NCBI RefSeq assembly: GCF_032118995.1
Contig: NC_092648.1
Coordinates: 759,001-823,000, forward strand
DNA length: 64,000 bases
Direction of reading: 5' to 3'
Origin: Asterias amurensis
Lineage: Eukaryota; Echinodermata; Asteroidea; Forcipulatida; Asteriidae
Below are positions 35,304-46,381 of the stretch, one piece after another. Position 1 is the stretch's first letter, and each line of letters opens with the position of its first letter. Both the position numbers and the translations under genes were made by a program. Under the pieces are notes generated by a model. The model searched no databases. It had not been told where the DNA came from and saw only the letters and a list, made by a program, of their open reading frames with translations.

Positions 35304-35565
35304 GTAAGTGAAGATTTGTATTTTATCAAACTTCAAGTAATAAACCACAAGGAAAATGATCCCCTGTCTGCTGCTTCCCAAATTTGCATATACTGTTTCT
35401 CTGAAAACGTTGGCCAATGCAAATGCACAGTAGAATCTTTTATAACAAAAATTTGTACTATGTTCGTTACAGTAAAGGCACTTGTCTTCAGCTGTGAAAA
35501 TTCTTCAGATCGGGTGTTTCTTCAGATGAGATGCTGGTGTGATAACTACATTATCAAGATCTTTG

Positions 35566-36682
35566 GCAGAGAATCAGTCAACAGAGTAAGAGGTATATAA
35601 AAGAGACTGACTTCAAACAGATGTTTAACACTCTTTGCAAAAAGAAAGACTTCAGAGTTACAAGTTCATTTATAACTATGAAGGTTGTAAAGTAGCACTT
35701 TAAGACTAATTTATAAAAATTGCATTTTTTTTAAAGCTTTCATAGCAACAACCACTTCATTTGTTGTTGCTACCAAAGCATCAGTAGTTTTTATGTTAAT
35801 AGTTATAGTCTTTAAAGGACATTGGTCATGATGGTCTTTGAAAAGCCTTCTGTAACCGTTTGTTATAAAACGCATATGGATACACAAATATGCCTCAAAA
35901 TTGCATGGTTATTATTTTACCTCGTCGACTAGCACGGTCGGCCATTAATGGGAGTCAGTTTGTTGACTCCCATAAATGGCCGACAGTGTTGGATCGCGAC
36001 ATAAAAGGAAAACCGTGCAATTTTGGGTGATACTTGTGTGGATCATTATATTCTACTTTTTATAACAAACGGTTTAAAATGCTTTTTATAGACCAACTCG
36101 TCCGATCCAAGGCAACGTGGTCCTTTGAGTACTACTACAACCTTCCTTGTTTTATCTATCAGAAAAACACAGTTATCTTTTATTGAGGTTATTCATGAAA
36201 AAATAGGAAAACTATATATTATATAATTTTGAAGAAATGTGTTTTATTGAGTGAAACAAAAAAAATATTTGAGGTTTGACCCAGACACTCAAACAATGGA
36301 AAAGTGGCTAGTATTGCCTGCCACCTTCACCAGACAAAACAAAACCAAACTCTTGGTTGTGTAATTTCCCTGGTGCAGCCTGTCCAAAAAGTGGTTAAGA
36401 AGTTATGATGTACTTTGCCTTTGCTACCATCAAAACTATGATTGTTTTCTAAACAATTAAGAAACTCAGAACATTGTCTATTTGTTTCCAGATACATTGC
36501 AATCATTAAGTGGAATAAACAAAAATTCAAGAAAGATAAGAAGCAGAGCTATTTAAACAATATGGACAATTATTTTTTTGTTTTATAACTTACCATGTTT
36601 TTGTTTTGTTTTTCGCAGGAAGACTGTACATCCTGGGAGTGACCAATTGCCGGACCCTTGCTCGAGATCATCCCCAGGGAGT
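35566..36682. other. Non-array DNA splitting W5
   Basis: The sequence has no match elsewhere in the window apart from being interrupted by a fold-back element. No convincing gene; the minus frame 36,327-36,530 shows no supporting signals. Confidence 0.6.
35814..36126. mobile_element. Fold-back (MITE-like) element, about 313 bp
   Basis: A long imperfect palindrome: aaaggac at the left end and gtccttt at the right; ccgtttgttataaaa faces ttttataacaaacgg; caaaattgca faces tgcaattttg; and at the centre a 21-bp arm (35,937-35,957) pairs with 35,964-35,984 with one mismatch around a 6-base loop. Too short to code; non-autonomous DNA-transposon type inferred. Confidence 0.75.
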
Positions 36683-36904
36683 CAGACTTAAAACTATTAA
36701 TAACAATCAACCTTGTCATGTGATTGGAGGATATTTAGTCATGTGATATTCATTTATCAATTATGCAAGTTAATTGCACCCAATTTAAACTATTGCATGT
36801 TGGAAAACATTATTTTGTACACACCAGTACAAAATACCCTCTCATTGGATGCCAGAACAGTCTTCAAGTTCAATTTGTAAAATTCTTTTTATTTTAATCT
36901 CAAA

Positions 36905-37270
36905 TTAAAGGTTTACCAGGATGTTGTATAATATACAAATAATGAGTGTTTATAAGCCTGTGCAGTGGTGGTAATACTTTCATGAGTTGATATATGGAAT
37001 TTTCCATTCATCATGGCCAAGTTGAATGGAACGTTCCGTGTCTCAAAAAATGAATATATTTTCGCCATTGGAAACAAAAATGCACACTGAATAGAACAAA
37101 ATGCAAACTTAATGTATAGCATGAAATGGTGTAAATAATGAAAACCGCGTGACCAAAAATCCTCCAATCAAATTACAAGGTTTTCTATTAATCAAAGTGT
37201 TTACTCTTTTCAATATGGGTTACATGGTGTATATTTGAAAAACTAGATGGCTTGCTTTTCTTCCCCAAGG
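36905..37270 (-). repeat. V segment in W5
   Basis: Minus frame 36,913-37,167, 84 codons, with the full core. It is the last recognisable array module before unique DNA. Confidence 0.55.
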
Positions 37271-37647
37271 ATGAAAGTTTATTCCATCACTTAAAAAAAA
37301 TCAAAAAGAAGTTGTAGTTGTTAAGAGCTGTTCAATTCAAGATGGAAAGTTACATTACAATACTGCATAATTTTGTGCAAACTTTAAAGTGTCCCTTCCG
37401 AACAAGTGAAGTTTAAAAACGTGACCACCTTTTAAAACGAAATTTAGAGAAGTTAGTTTTATTGTATACAAATATTTATTTAGGATTAAAATAATTGAAC
37501 ACCCTAAAAAGCAAAGTATAAATTGCAAATACAGGTCCCCAAAACTAAGGCATTTATAATTTGTCATTTTAAGTTTCAATCAATTTTACAGTCATGTAAC
37601 AGTCATGCAACAAAGAGTATGAAGGATTGGAATCTATGTTTGATATG

Positions 37648-37770
37648 TAAAATGTTGGTATTTAAATATTTGTACTTCATTTTTAAATGAAAATTGTTGA
37701 AAGTGCTACTTTTGGGGAGGGAGGTGGGAGGGCCCTCAAAAGTAGTACTCTCTGTGCAACCTACTTGAAC
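37648..37770 (+). repeat. Direct repeat, left copy
   Basis: About 122 bp shared with 38,110-38,232 (gggaggtgggagggccctca in both), with small changes. The copies are about 460 bp apart; a local duplication. Confidence 0.8.
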
Positions 37771-38109
37771 ACTTTGGAGGGTCCCTAAGTGAAGATGTCT
37801 TAAAGGGAAGGTATGCATTTGGTAATTACTCCCAAAGTTGAGTGCCAGTCAGAACTATTGGTTCTATAGAAGCATACAGCAGCTTTGGGTTGGATATAGC
37901 GTTTTGAGAAACAGATTGTGAGTATCAGCAGTATTTTCGGCCACAAACACGACCACTCTTTTGAAATTGATATTTTCAGATATTTTTTAAATTAAGGCAT
38001 TCAACTTATTTGTCATTATAAGACCATGTCCAAAGTTTTCAACACTCTCACAGTCGTAAAAAAGTATGATGGGTTAGTGGGTTGTAGAACATATTTGACT
38101 TTAATGGTG

Positions 38110-38232
38110 TAAAATGTTGGTATTTAAATATTTGTACTTCATTTATGAAAGAAAAGTGTTGACAAGTGCTACTTTTGGGGAGGGAGGTGGGAGGGCCCTC
38201 AAAAGTAGTACTTTCTGTGCAGCCTACTTGAA
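38110..38232 (+). repeat. Direct repeat, right copy
   Basis: Partner of 37,648-37,770; carries actttctgtgcagcc where the left copy has actctctgtgcaacc. Confidence 0.8.
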
Positions 38233-38636
38233 AAATTCCTTCTTTGAGGATTGCTATTCAAGTGATTGCTGTCTTCAAATGAATTAAACAAATCTGGCCT
38301 GTACCACTGAAAATTGTTTAGTTCATTCAACTGAATAAACCTTAGCCGATGTATGAAGGTAACAATTTGGTTGCCTAAAAGAATTGGAGCAGAAAACGGG
38401 TAACTTGTGCAATGTTTCTCTCTTTTCTCTCAGCTTTTTGTCTAATTCATTGTGATGGAACTTAATTTTTGTGAAAGTTCAAGAGCTCATGCACTTCCTT
38501 TGTTGACAGACACAGTGTAAGAATCTGGGGTAAGTGTTCAATCACATTTATAAAGAGGGTTGGTGCAGAGTTACAGGTTTTCCCATTAATTTTTCACCTG
38601 TTGTTTTATTCCAGATAAGTATTTGACAATCCTTGT

Positions 38637-38970
38637 TTAAGGCACTGGACACGCTTTGGTAATTGTCAAACCTGTGAATATTTTGGCTCAATTTGTCATC
38701 AAATTTGTAAGAGAATAATGTAAGAAATACACCCTTTGCACTACTTTGTGTGCTTTCACATGCATCATAAAAGGCCTCAGCTGAAGTCTTTTATTATATG
38801 AGTGAGAATATACCTCCATTTCAAAAAGTACGCTACTTCAGAGGGAGCCATTTCTCACAATGAGTTATATTATCAACAGCTCTTTATTGATCGTTGCAAA
38901 GTAGGTTTTTATGCTAACAATTATTTTTATATAGTAATACTAATTACCAATAGTGTCCAGTGCCTTTAAT
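38637..38970. mobile_element. TIR fold-back element (GGCACTGGACAC family), diverged
   Basis: Ends ttaaggcactggacac and gtgtccagtgcctttaa are inverted; inner parts (aattgtcaaa, tttctcacaat) match the elements at 39,219 and 44,989. Confidence 0.75.
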
Positions 38971-39147
38971 GACAGAATCGGATTGAATTGTATAAATTAT
39001 GAATCATTGATGTTTTGTATTTCATAAAATCAAAATATGTGTAGTATAGTCTACTATATTAATATATCAACATGTAAATTTAAAAAAAAAATTGATAAAC
39101 ATGAATAAATTTAAAAACACTTAGTTTCGTTTGATAGCTACATTTGT

Positions 39148-39173
39148 CAGTCTGTCTGTCTGTCTGTCTGTCT
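39148..39173 (+). repeat. (TCTG)n microsatellite
   Basis: Six perfect tctg units just left of the next fold-back element. Confidence 0.9.
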
Positions 39174-39218
39174 AATATAACAAGGAAGTGGCTTATTTTC
39201 CCAAATTGATGAAACTGA

Positions 39219-39613
39219 TTAAAGACAGTGGACACTATTGGTAATTGTCAAAGACTAGTCTTCACAGTTGGTGTATCTCAACATATGCATAAAATAACAA
39301 ACCTGTGAAAATTTGAGCTCAATCAATCGTCGAAGTTGCGAGATAATAATGAAAGAAAAAACTCCCTCCGTCTCATGGATTTGTGTGTTTCTGATGCTTG
39401 ATTTCGAGACCTCTTCGAGACCTCAAGTTCTAAACTTGAGGTCTCGAAATCAAATTCGTAGAAAATTACTGATTTCTCGAAAACTACGTCACTTCAGAGG
39501 GAGCTGTTTCTCACAATGTTTTATACAATCAACCTCTTCCCATTACTCATAATCAAGAAAGGTTTTATGATGATAATTATTTTGAGTAATTACCAAGTGT
39601 CCACTGCCTTTAA
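39219..39613. mobile_element. TIR fold-back element (GGCAGTGGACAC family)
   Basis: Inverted ends (agtggacactattggtaatt and aattaccaagtgtccact) and a central palindrome around gacctcaagttctaaac / ttgaggtctcg. Frames in it, such as 39,313-39,552, are by-products. Confidence 0.85.
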
Positions 39614-40882
39614 GCTTGAAATCATTATTATAGAATAATTATAGTAGAATAACCCTACTGAAATGGATATGCATTCATTTCTGCTTGATAATATTCAATC
39701 GCAATGTTGGTGGGGACACACGGTTATCTGTTATGGTATGGACTTGCTGTTTCTATCTTTGGGATTTGTTTATTAGCCCAATCTTTCGATCGGGCAGCAA
39801 AAAATTAGTCTATAGACTCATTAAGTTGTTCCTCTGCACGGAAATCTTTAGTAAAAGGCGAAAGATTTATGCGAATGCGGTGAAACCAGAGTAACCTTAA
39901 CAGGTTGAATTTTGATAGCGATCAAACTACTGTACACTTAAACTCATGGTGGTAAAAATTCCATAAAAATAATAAAATTTATTTTTAGTTGTATTACTTC
40001 ATTACTTTAATAAAATGATAATTTAATGCTCATATAAATCTAAATTTTACTAAACCATAGCTGTTGATATTGTGTTTTATCAGAAATATAGTTAAAAACA
40101 ACCACCTATTCCGCTGCATACCTCTGCGCACATAAACTCAATGCAAGGTTAACGCTGTAATTTATTCACGATGATGACCTATTTGAATATTCATCACCAC
40201 GCAAACGCTGGGGAGGACGCCCTCTTTCATCACCATAGTTTATTTATTTATGCCCTTTTACAGGGTAACCATAGAGCTGATAATCTATAGTCTGCAGACC
40301 GGGCAAAAATTATTTTGTTTCGAAGAGCGATAATTTGATGGCGACAAAAATAGGTTATATATTATATATTTAAACAAATTAAATTTAATGAAGTTACTCT
40401 ATAAATCTGTTACTTAACAGCTGGCTTTGACTAAACCACGAAACAAATGTTTCGCATATTTTGCAGGCTATGAAAAATTAACCCCACGTCTGCATTTTTG
40501 TACTGTTTGGCGCGCCATAGTTTCGTTCAATCAATCAACTCTCTATAAAGTGTTTGCTGTTGCACACAATGCGTCAAAACCGTGTTTTGGGTAGCGAGAC
40601 AACGAGATTGATTTTTACTTAATAATTTAGTCTTTTTGTGTGAGTTGCTATCACACCTCATTCAAGAGGATTGAACAACTTTCAGAAAGTTCAGTAGGAT
40701 GTTTATTTGACAGCTGTTTTACTGGACGAAGTCAGCGGGACCATCAGTCACAAAGTTTGGCCTTACTAAAATCCCTGGCTAGTCACACACACACACACAG
40801 TGAATGAAGACTGAAACGAGTTCCTAGACCACAGCTAAAACTAAAAATGTTTTGTTGGTGACTTCCTAGGATTTAAACAAGC
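39614..40882. other. Intergenic and presumed 5' region of the CFAP97-annexin gene
   Basis: No repeat family or gene recognised. A (CA)8 tract lies at 40,784-40,799. The transcription start cannot be placed from sequence alone. Confidence 0.4.
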
Positions 40883-43800
40883 ATGTTGAAGATGCCTCGA
40901 CAAACTGGTGCCTTTCCTCCGGCTAACAACCTCTTGCAGAAGAAATGGAACGAAAGAGCTTACAAACAACATTTGGAAAAGGTAGGCCTAATTTGAACTT
41001 TTCAAAGAGCTCTGATTTGATGTTGATTTTGACAATTTACGGAGCAGTGTCAGTACAGTGTTTTCTTTTGATAAATTGTTTTTAAAATACTTTTATTGAA
41101 TATTATAAATTTACTTTCAATTTGGCTGATATTGCGATTTTTTTTATATTTTATTATAAACCATGGATGAATGATGAATGAGTGAAAGAATGCTATGATA
41201 TGATGTTGTGTTTAACTCTTCTTGTTTTGTGCAAGGAAGCGGGTTAACTGGTACTGCGCGCACCCAACCCGTACTCCAGTCAACTTGTGCTCATGTTGGT
41301 CAATTCGTACTCCAAAGACCAACGAGTGTGAGATGCTCATGAGGGTTGAGTACCAGTTGGTTGGAGTAAGAGCTGACTCAAGTTCTTTTGCATTTAAAGT
41401 TATGATTTAGTATCTCTCCTTTCAAAAGGGGGCCGTTTGTAGGAGATTTCAATTTACCACGTTCTTCGTCAAATATGCATTGTAGGGTAATTATTTCTTT
41501 GTAATGTGCTAGGCTTGCGCCAATATGCAAGACTAGTTGGCGTATAGTCAAAGTGTACAGGATGTGCAATTGGTCATGCAAGGTTTTTTTGTTCTGACTA
41601 CGGACCAATAGGAGACCCCCTTTTTGTTCTGGCGCATTTACATTTATTGTCAGAAGATGCACAGTTCTAGAAGAATGTCTCTCTTTCGTCACAGCCATGG
41701 CTAGGAGCAACATCTTTCACAGATCACCATCCTCTGCTCCTCCGCTAGTTGAGATTATTCAGATGGCGGGTTTCATTTTGGCCTATTTTCTATGGAATTT
41801 AAGACTGACACTACCAAAATTTATATGCTTGACAAAAGCACAGAATTCTATTGTTTCGTAAGCCTAGATTCTTTTCTGACAGTAAGCATAGCCATGAAAT
41901 TAGGCCTGGCTGGCCCCTGGATAAATACCAATTTGTAATAACAGTGTGCTAATTTCTCTGGATTCATTACATACAGCTATGAGCTTGAGCTACTGTACCC
42001 AGACAAACTCAAGTATGACTTGATTGGAAGGGAAATGATATTGTGTACTTTGGTCACACTTCCTTCCGAATTTAATAAATACTGGGTTAAATATATAAAC
42101 AAAACTTGCCTTTTTATGTCAAGGTGTAATTTTTTTACAATCGGTCAACTAAAATCAAAACGACATTCTTTGGCAAATGTGATACGTGCCAAAATAAAGG
42201 AATATTATGAGTAGTGTGTACACAAGTAGGGCACGTTCTTCAGGCCATGAAGTAGTAACTGATGGTTGTCTAGGTAACCCTATTGTGTACGGGTCATAGG
42301 TTGTTTACCAATGGCTTCTGGTTACACATGCCGCTAGATCTAGACAAACTGAGGGAAAATAAAACACTCCAAATATATTGCCAACTGAATTGGCCATACT
42401 TGAATGTCATTTGGAAAACATTCTGGACAAGTGATTTTTGATTAATTGCTAGAAATTCAAAATCACTTCCAGGATTTTAATTGTTATTGTTTGATTTTTT
42501 AATGTACTTTACAGATTGCTCAGACTATTTCTTCCTGTATTTAAATGTCCTTATTTTTCTTGTCTACTTCCAGAGGAAAGCAATGACTACTGGTCTGAAT
42601 ACCAGGAAACCTAAATCTTACCTGCATATGCAGTTGAACCTCAAGAAAATACAGGTTGGTTATGTCTTATAATAAATAACATTACAAAAAACATTCAGAT
42701 AAGGTCTATGAGTTCGGGCATAATTGTAAATAAGCCTAAAAAATAACAAATACATTCATTTGTGCCAACAGAGATTCACAATTGATTGTTTATAACAATT
42801 TTATGGATGCACTTTGGTTGTTACCATGGAGGATTGATGTTTTTGCTTTTAAATTTATTCATCGTAAAATTGTACCGAGCTAGAGTTGACTTGTTTGTGT
42901 GACTAGCCCCCCCCCCCAATATTGCCCAGTGACCTCCATGGTGACACTAAGCTAACCTAGACTCTTATCTAAAGCGACACAACTAATTTTATGTCAATGT
43001 TATTGTTCTTAAATTGTTCAAATGGAGGCATGAATTTCATGTAACTATACCTTTTAAGAGGATCTGAACAGACCATAACTACCGCCACACTATTTATTTG
43101 TTATTAGTTACTGATTAGTTTACAAATAATGAATGATTATCCTTTGATGAATGATATAATCTTTTCATTCAACAATCGTTTTATAACATCCAAGTAGACC
43201 TTTGTCATAAATCTATAAGCGTATGTAAACAGTGTGCAAGATTGTTCCCTGGCATCAACTATATTTTGGCATTGTAAACACGTGCATTTACTTAGTGTGC
43301 AATAGTTTAAAAAGGGACAAAAACATATTGATTTGATCAATGAATGCTGCTTGCCCAACAATCTTCAATCTTATCTTATATAGGCACCCTATATGAGTAA
43401 ATTGTAAATTTCTACTGCAGCATTTCGAAGGCACCAAGGCAATGACCCAGGGAGCATGGAGGCAATTACCTTTGTTGCCTTTGTGAAGTATCAGGCCTGC
43501 TTCTTGAGTATTCAATAAAAGTACCTTCTTCCATCAACTATTCTAGAAGTCTCAATTCTTATAAGCTATCTTATTTTCATTCAGCTTGAAGAAGAGAGAC
43601 AAGAAGCGATTGACCAGGAGAATCGGATTCTTCTAGCTAAACTGACCACAGTCATCAGGTCAGCTGGACAACTAGACAACTGGAATGAGGAATATGATGA
43701 CCTCCCTAAAAGGTTGGTTTAGAATCTTGTTGTCAACCAGAGCCCAATTTCAGAAAACATTACTTGACATGTTTCTGCTTAGCAGAAATGAGCATGACAC

Positions 43801-46381
43801 CGTCATTGTACATGTGGGATGGTAGTTTGGCTGGTAACCTTATTCTGGTAAGATTAATTTTGTTGTGCTTACAGTGTAAGTGTAGCTGCCTTTTTGTGCT
43901 TAGCAGCTCTATGAAATTGCGCCCAGGGCTCAATTTCAAAGCCTATTACGCACAAAAACTTGCTGAGCACGGAAAAGCATTGCTTAAACAGAACTAGGTT
44001 ACCAGCCCAAATTAGGTTTACATTGTTGTGACCGGTGCCCCACTCAATTTTTGCTTAGCAAAGAAATTTGTCAAACAGTATTTTCTGCTTTTTTAAAACA
44101 GCTCTGTGAAATTGGCCCCAGGAGTCAAGATAGGTAAACAACCTTCAAATGAAATAGTGCAGTCCTCTTATATTTCCGAATGAAATCCAGACCAGTGTGA
44201 ATTGTTTTGACAGCTGGTGGTACTTGACATTTTGCCAGCGGGCTCTCAACATTGCAATGGACTAAATGCCAACATCTGTTCTCTTCTTTAATTCATTTGG
44301 GTGGACTGTGTAGTGCAGTCATCAAATTACTCAGTATTTAGCGCTAATTAATTGGTGGGTAATTAATGGGTTTATCATGCTATTGTTGCATATTTTTCTT
44401 GTACATGTTTAATGCTTCCCATTTCCATCCCCAATGCAGTGTTACATCTATTTAAATGATTTCCCATGTACATTGTTTGAATTAACCTCTTGTCACTGGG
44501 CAAGCTTGTCGGTCTAGAGGTAAGACATCTGCTCTAGAATGACGTAGGTCTTAGGTTCAAATTTATCCCTCTTAGTCTTGAGTATGCCTGTAGTTTTTTA
44601 CAAAGGACCCTGGAACAAATTGAGACATACAGTGGTTATCACACACACATTGAAGGGTTAAACCAAACAATATTCTTGACGCGTTTATGATCTCATAAAA
44701 GTGGTGATTTACACCTCAAACGGCTTAAACTAAATATAAAATTTCCCTTTTTTTATTTCTAGTTTGAACAAACCTCACATGCAGCGAGAACAGGAGAGGA
44801 TTGCAACCGAAAATAGTAAATTGACAAAGAAACTGACTAAAGTTACCGCAGAATATAATCTGGATCAATGGGTAAGATAAAGACAGACAATTACACTTAT
44901 TGATATCTACCTTTATTTGTTAGAACTGTTACATGTATTTGTTGTCACGCTTGTTTCTTGGCTATAACGAGTAACCTAGCACAGTTTCTTAAAGGCAGTG
45001 GACACTATTGGTGATTACTAAAAATATTTACTAGCATAAAACCTTTCTTGGTGACGAGTAATGGGGAGAGGTAGATGGTATAAAACATTGTGAGAAACGG
45101 CTCCATCTGAAGTGCCATAGTTTTCGAGAAAGAAGTAATTTTCCACGAATTTGATTTTGAGACCTCAGATTTAGAACTTGAGGTCTCGAAATCAACCATC
45201 TAAACACACACAACTTCGTGTGACAAGGGTGTTTTCTTCTTTCATTATTATCTCACAACTTTGATGACCGATTGAGCTCAAATTTTCACAGGTTAGTTAT
45301 TTTATGCATTAGTTGAGATATACCAACTGTGAAGGATAGTCCTTGATGACAATTACCAATAGTGTCCACTGCCTTTAAGCCATTGACTGCTCAAACTTTT
45401 GGTTTTCCGGGGGTCGATTTCACAATAAGTAAGGACTAGTTCTAACTGAGGACTAGTCTGAGGAGATATTCAAAGCTTAAGGTTAGTCTTATGTTAGGAC
45501 GATTAACTCAAAACAGGACCAGTCTTAACTCTTTGTGAAATTCACCCAGGGCAACTCATCTGTTTTTCCTGGACTGTCCAGATTTCCAAGAAGTAATTGA
45601 CATCTTTGAACCATAGCCATCTATTATATATCAGCACCTATAATTGGTCAATATCTCCTTGACAAGGATCAATAGTCCAATCAATAGTTAACTGTTTGGA
45701 ATGTTTGGCATTGACGTCATCACAGCTCCAATGTTAGAGGCAAAGCAATGACAACACAAAGGAAATGCACAGCTACGTAGTACCCTAGGAGCAAAGGATG
45801 GCTAAAGAGCAATGTTTGGTTATTTCTAGTGGAGGGCACAATGTTCAATGATTTGCATAGTGTTTCAGGCCTCAAAATAACCCACGGCACCCACAGCAAT
45901 TGCTATTGTGCCCTGTGCTTTTGATGTGGTGCCATTTGCAAAGCTTCAATAATTGAAGTTTTCCTCATATTACAAGTTCCCCTAATCAGAGGAAAAACAA
46001 AGTTCAAGGCCTGGTGTTTTTTCTTTAATTTTCTTCAGTAGCTTTTCTGAAACATTTGGCAAAATTCCTTGCAAGATTTGAAGGTATTTGATTAAATATC
46101 TAATCAATGAGTAATCTCCTTTTTATCTCTTGGTGAGTGCGCCATACTCAATGATAATACTCAATACTCAACATTTGGCAAAATTCCTTGCAAGATTTGA
46201 ATGCATCTTATTTAATATCCTTTGATTTTATTGTTTGTAGGAGGATGAATATCTTCTTCATGGATACTATCTCTCATTGAAAGCTCAAGAAACTAAAGGT
46301 TTTGAAGTGGATACCAGAGGCTTTGAAGATGATGAGCCACATTTCTATAACAGAGATAGAGAGGTTGCGACGGCTAATGGA
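40883..46381 (+). CDS. Part of the fusion gene: CFAP97/Hemingway region (exons 1-5)
   Basis: Key family features in order: a Trp-containing start (KKWNERAYKQHLEK), PKSYLHMQLNLKK (residues about 45-57), the coiled-coil-like EEERQEAIDQENRILLAKL, LDNWNEEYD at about 90-98, KSLNKPHMQREQERI, and EDEYLLHGYYLSL. Short vertebrate members such as CFAP97D1 have the same succession. Intron phases are 0, 0, 2, 0 and 0. Introns hold SINE and fold-back elements; intron 1 (40,982-42,573) has a 111-codon minus frame without other support. Confidence 0.85.

Larger units (their letters stand above)
1..37420. repeat. Nested tandem array of P, X, Q and W modules
   Basis: Blocks recur in a fixed order over 37 kb: ten P, four X, eight Q and five W copies, listed separately. 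X and W alternate between Q-P pairs, except that W4 follows W3 directly. The array is open on the left, since the window begins inside a P block. On the right it stops at the phrase gaacaagtgaagtttaaaa, where other W copies continue into tgttgtagttttcaagtg. Copies differ by point changes, short indels, minisatellite number and gain or loss of a satellite. No transposase, polymerase or other known domain is visible on either strand, so it is called a compound satellite or segmental-duplication array of unknown origin, possibly built from a decayed multi-exon gene. Confidence 0.85.
35304..37420 (+). repeat. W5 module, rearranged right edge of array
   Basis: After P9 an X-like flank runs to about 35,446, then jumps into W at tttgtactatgttcgttacag; both SINE heads are missing. 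At about 35,566 the W match stops and resumes at 36,683 (cagacttaaaactatta), so about 1.1 kb of foreign DNA splits it. V follows and the array ends at about 37,420. Confidence 0.65.
37421..38636. other. Single-copy DNA at the array edge
   Basis: No gene seen. It contains a pair of direct repeats listed separately. Confidence 0.5.

Noticed and set aside
34875-35417. 180-codon minus frame and several overlapping 76-125 codon frames in P9
   Set aside because: All arise from the ggaagagcccc minisatellite, which is open in many frames on both strands; composition is pure repeat.
1-37420. Autonomous transposon or a virus-like element
   Set aside because: No polymerase, integrase, transposase, capsid or protease motif and no long terminal repeats could be seen on either strand.
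39313-39552. 79-codon frame reading through DFETSSRPQVLNLRS
   Set aside because: Lies wholly in a fold-back element; the mirror frame occurs at 45,005-45,213 in another copy.
41378-41713. 111-codon minus frame in intron 1 of the fusion gene
   Set aside because: No recognisable domain or splice context; kept only as a note.
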